From: Verrucomicrobia subdivision 3 bacterium UBA7542
GTDB lineage: Bacteria > Verrucomicrobiota > Verrucomicrobiia > Limisphaerales > UBA11358
Assembly: GCA_002479245.1 (NCBI GenBank)
Contig: DLMG01000223.1
Coordinates: forward strand, 516-7,932
Length of the DNA: 7,417 nucleotides
Reading direction: 5' to 3'
This document shows, in pieces, positions 5,391 to 7,417 of this stretch; the stretch's first letter is position 1, and each line of letters opens with the position of its first letter. Under the pieces are notes generated by a model. It saw nothing but the letters and a program-made list of their open reading frames with translations. It ran no database searches and was not told the DNA's origin. The position numbers and the translations under genes were made by a program.

Positions 5391-6629
5391 ATGGCTTTTT
5401 CAAAGTTAGGTCTCTCTCCGGCAACTCTTGAAGGTGTGCGCGCGGCGGGTTACATCACACCCACACCGATTCAACTCCGCGGCATTCCACTCGTGCTCGC
5501 TGGCCGCGACATCATTGGCAGCGCCCAAACCGGCACCGGCAAGACCGCCGCGTTTGCGCTGCCCATTCTCACAAAACTGGACCGGCACGCGCCCGGTCCG
5601 CGCGCGCTCATTCTCGAACCGACGCGCGAACTCGCCGCGCAGGTGGAAACGGCCATCCGCGATTTCGCGCGCTTCACCAATTTGAAAGTCACCGTCGTTT
5701 ATGGCGGCGTTGGTTACGGCCGGCAATTGGACGAGTTGCGCGCGGGCACCGACGTTCTCGCCGCCACGCCGGGGCGTTTGCTCGATCATCTCGAACGCGG
5801 CACGGTGCGTCTGGACAAGGTCCAATTTCTTGTGCTCGACGAGGCCGACCGGATGCTGGACATGGGATTCCTGCCCGACGTGCGCCGCATCGTCGATCGC
5901 TGCCCGCGCCAGCGCCACACCTCGCTGTTTTCAGCGACGATTCCGCCGCAAATTGAAACGCTCATTCAATGGGCGATGCGCAGTCCCGAAACGATTGAAA
6001 TCGGCGCGCGCCGGACGCCCGCCGAAACGGTGAAGCACGTCATTTATCCCGTTTCCGATTCGCAGAAATCCGATCTGCTGCTCGAACTGCTGAAGCGCGT
6101 GAATTACAGCTCGGTGCTGATCTTTTGCCGGACGAAGCACGGGGCCGATCGCGTCGTGGGCTTGCTCAAGCGCAACAATCACGCCGTGGCCGTGCTGCAC
6201 TCGAACCGCACCCAACGCGAACGCGAGCAGGCGTTGCGCGGTTTTCGCGACGGCCGCTACGAAGTGCTCGTGGCGACGGACATCGCCGCGCGCGGGCTGG
6301 ACATCGCGGACGTGAGCCACGTCATCAACTACGACGTGCCGCAGCATCCGGAGGATTACATCCACCGCATTGGGCGCACGGGCCGCGCGGAAGCGCACGG
6401 CGACGCCTTCACCATCATGACCGCCGAGGATGGCAGCCACGTCTTCGCCATCGAACGTTTCATCAGCCAGAAAATCCCGCGCGTGAAGCTGGAGAATTTC
6501 AATTACAAATACACCATGCTGTTTGAGGAGGGAAAACCCGGCCAGCCCAAGGCCGGCTACGCCGGCAAAACCCGCGGCGGGCGCGTCCACGGCGGCTACC
6601 ACTTCGCCCCCGGCGGACGGAGAAGGTAG
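5391..6629 (+). CDS. rhlE: DEAD-box ATP-dependent RNA helicase, RhlE type, 412 aa
   Basis: A cytoplasmic helicase that uses ATP to open short RNA duplexes; RhlE proteins act in ribosome assembly and RNA turnover. All motifs are intact: Q motif from F3 to Q28, Walker A AQTGTGKT (45-52), Ia PTRELA (77-82), GG near 105-106, Ib TPGR (126-129), DEAD (150-153), SAT (181-183), IV VLIFCRTK (242-249), V ATDIAARGLD (295-304) and VI HRIGRTGR (325-332). A short basic Gly/Arg-rich tail (381-412) ends GGRRR, suited to nonspecific RNA binding. The length is usual for a minimal RhlE. The name is by overall similarity; other DEAD-box subgroups share these motifs. The ATG at 5391 is supported by the Q-motif distance although no Shine-Dalgarno sequence precedes it. 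Confidence 0.95.
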   Translation: MAFSKLGLSPATLEGVRAAGYITPTPIQLRGIPLVLAGRDIIGSAQTGTGKTAAFALPILTKLDRHAPGPRALILEPTRELAAQVETAIRDFARFTNLKVTVVYGGVGYGRQLDELRAGTDVLAATPGRLLDHLERGTVRLDKVQFLVLDEADRMLDMGFLPDVRRIVDRCPRQRHTSLFSATIPPQIETLIQWAMRSPETIEIGARRTPAETVKHVIYPVSDSQKSDLLLELLKRVNYSSVLIFCRTKHGADRVVGLLKRNNHAVAVLHSNRTQREREQALRGFRDGRYEVLVATDIAARGLDIADVSHVINYDVPQHPEDYIHRIGRTGRAEAHGDAFTIMTAEDGSHVFAIERFISQKIPRVKLENFNYKYTMLFEEGKPGQPKAGYAGKTRGGRVHGGYHFAPGGRRR

Positions 6630-6633
6630 AAGC

Positions 6634-6682
6634 TGGAGTTCAACCTTCAGGTTGTTCCTGACACGCTGAAGCGTGAACTCCA
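6634..6682. repeat. cloverleaf-like palindromic repeat after rhlE
   Basis: An outer 9-bp stem, TGGAGTTCA (6634-6642) with TGAACTCCA (6674-6682), encloses two small hairpins: AACCT-TC-AGGTT (6642-6653) and CACGCT-GA-AGCGTG (6662-6675). The second overlaps the outer stem by two bases, so the folds compete slightly. Both inner loops carry the same core in opposite orientation (CTTCAG and CTGAAG) while their stem bases differ. It begins four bases after the rhlE stop codon and covers the GTG at 6673 that would otherwise extend the next gene. It resembles a REP-type or miniature mobile repeat and may also protect the 3' end of the rhlE mRNA. Confidence 0.65.
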
Positions 6683-6732
6683 ACGCATACGCTGCGAAAC
6701 GGAGCGATTTGTGCGGTGTTGATTTAATTGTT

Positions 6733-7086
6733 ATGGGCGAGTCAGAAAACAAATCGTCTAAATTCGACACGCTTGCTTGGCTGGCGGTTATCACCTCAAT
6801 TGGCTTCATCGCTTGGTTTGTATTTTCAAATTTTGTTCCTGCGCGTGCTCCCTCCCTACGCTTGGATTGCATTAACAATTTACGTCAGCTTGACGCAGCA
6901 AAGAGAGAATGGGCTTTGGAGAATGGAAAAACAAATGGCGTCGTTTGCACCGAAAACGACATCAAGCCTTACATCAAACTTGATTCAAAAGGAAATATTC
7001 CGAGATGTCCGGCAGGTGGTATTTACACCATTGGAAAGGTTGGCGAAGCACCAACTTGTTCGATTACCGACCACGTTTTGCCTTAA
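6733..7086 (+). CDS. pseudopilin-like membrane-anchored protein, 117 aa
   Basis: After a polar 13-residue N-terminus comes one membrane helix (about 14-36, LAWLAVITSIGFIAWFVF). Then comes CINNLRQLDAAKREWALENGKT (46-67), a weakly conserved middle, and RCPAGGIYTIGKVGEAPTCS (91-110) ending in DHVLP. The 'CINNLRQLDAAK.WALE' and 'CPAGG.Y..G.VG..PTCS' blocks are, from memory, the hallmark of short type II secretion / type IV pilin-like proteins abundant in Verrucomicrobiota, where the helix anchors the protein and the rest faces the periplasm. The usual prepilin cleavage motif (G-F-T-L-x-E) is absent, so it may be a non-processed relative. The frame opens at GTG 6673, but that lies in the palindromic repeat; ATG 6733 fits better. 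Lower GC than rhlE. Its function is not known. Confidence 0.8.
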   Translation: MGESENKSSKFDTLAWLAVITSIGFIAWFVFSNFVPARAPSLRLDCINNLRQLDAAKREWALENGKTNGVVCTENDIKPYIKLDSKGNIPRCPAGGIYTIGKVGEAPTCSITDHVLP

Positions 7087-7096
7087 ACCAAACCTC

Positions 7097-7247
7097 AAGC
7101 GCCGTAGGCGCGAAATCTTTGTAGCACCCAAACCAAACAATGTCTCGAGCTCCGTAGGAGCGGCATATTCCTTGACTATTTCGCTCCTACAGAGCTTGGT
7201 TCATTTTTAATTTCAATATTCTACAAATATGCCGCGTCTCCGGCGCT
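7097..7247. repeat. composite nested-palindrome element, copy 2
   Basis: Same A, B, B', A' layout as the copy at 1557-1699. A (7098-7124) contains GCGCCGTAGGCGCG and ends ATCTTTGTAG, two mismatches from copy 1. B (7147-7169) reads GAGCTCCGTAGGAGCGGCAT. B' (7182-7199) contains CGCTCCTACAGAGCT, one mismatch from the complement of B. A' (7217-7246) reads TATTCTACAAATATGCCGCG and then CTCCGGCGCT. Total length is similar to copy 1 (149 versus 143 bases between the outer arms). It begins about 11 bases after the stop codon at 7086 and fills most of the gap to the terminator. Confidence 0.8.
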
Positions 7248-7300
7248 CCGAAAGGGCACAACCGGATTTGAAAACCCCGTTGATTCCCGCCCATAACAAA

Positions 7301-7330
7301 ACCGCCCTCCGGTACGGGCCGGAGGGCGGT
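7301..7330 (-). terminator. strong intrinsic terminator for the right-edge gene
   Basis: ACCGCCCTCCGG (7301-7312) pairs perfectly over 12 bp with CCGGAGGGCGGT (7319-7330) around a TACGGG loop. Read on the minus strand the stem is followed by TTTGTTAT, a usable U-rich tract. It starts 16 bases after the minus-strand stop codon at 7347-7349. On the plus strand the stem is followed by GGGGAAAA, so it is directional for the minus strand. Confidence 0.85.
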
Positions 7331-7346
7331 GGGGAAAACTCAGCAG

Positions 7347-7417
7347 TTACTTGCCAACCGCTTTTTCTTCCGGAATCCGCATGCAGTAGAACGAGCGATA
7401 GACGAAGACCAGCGCGA
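7347..7417 (-). CDS. C-terminal end of a probable membrane protein, partial
   Basis: Only the last 22 codons are in the window: ALVFVYRSFYCMRIPEEKAV followed by GK and a TAA stop at 7347-7349. A hydrophobic start (ALVFVY) followed by a charged tail suggests the end of a last membrane helix with a cytoplasmic tail, as in transporters. The reading is supported by the strong terminator directly after the stop. The family cannot be named from so little sequence. Confidence 0.65.
   Translation of the reverse strand, partial: ALVFVYRSFYCMRIPEEKAVGK

Noticed and set aside
5931..6878. Minus-strand open frame of 315 codons antisense to rhlE
   Set aside because: It is a complement shadow of the helicase gene with no motif and crosses the cloverleaf repeat and the start of the pseudopilin-like gene.
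1557..7247. The repeat arms as a CRISPR array or an attachment-site pair
   Set aside because: Arms are inverted and nested, not direct repeats with uniform spacers, there are no cas genes, and the interval between the two copies contains housekeeping genes, so it is not an integrated island.

Overview
The window is a bacterial chromosomal segment that best fits the Verrucomicrobiota, probably near the Pedosphaera/Limisphaerales group. This rests on three things: a moderately high GC content, start codons with almost no Shine-Dalgarno sequences, and several protein families I recognise as typical of that phylum (the short pseudopilin-like protein, the long Arg/Gly-rich hypothetical protein and the integrase-type transposase N-terminus). 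It is not proven here. The solid anchors are recA (1825-2874, +) and an RhlE-type DEAD-box RNA helicase (5391-6629, +).

Layout from left to right. Bases 1-319 have no gene I can assign; they contain a tandem dyad repeat and a 9-bp inverted repeat. A hypothetical alpha/beta protein follows (320-889, +). It converges on a small PD-(D/E)XK / VRR-NUC-like nuclease (940-1512, -). Between that nuclease and the divergent recA lies a composite palindromic element (1557-1699) and then a likely recA promoter. Downstream of recA is the decayed 5' part of an integrase-type transposase on the minus strand, with two imperfect 22-bp direct repeats at its outer end. Next is a 588-residue protein (3508-5274, +) with an Arg/Gly-rich N-terminal segment, a conserved-looking core and what looks like a winged helix split by an Ala/Pro-rich insert. 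A hairpin follows it, then a palindromic leader and rhlE. After rhlE comes a cloverleaf-like repeat, a short membrane-anchored pseudopilin-like protein (6733-7086, +), a second copy of the composite palindromic element (7097-7247), and a strong terminator for a minus-strand gene whose last 22 codons enter at the right edge.

How the parts may work together: recA is the housekeeping recombinase. The nearby nuclease could act on DNA, but nothing ties it to RecA beyond position. The 588-residue protein and RhlE lie in the same direction 116 bp apart; both have Arg/Gly-rich tails, which makes an RNA-related partnership a reasonable hypothesis. The less expected content is in the non-coding DNA: two copies of a roughly 145-bp nested palindrome built from four small hairpins, a separate cloverleaf repeat, and structured leaders upstream of two genes.
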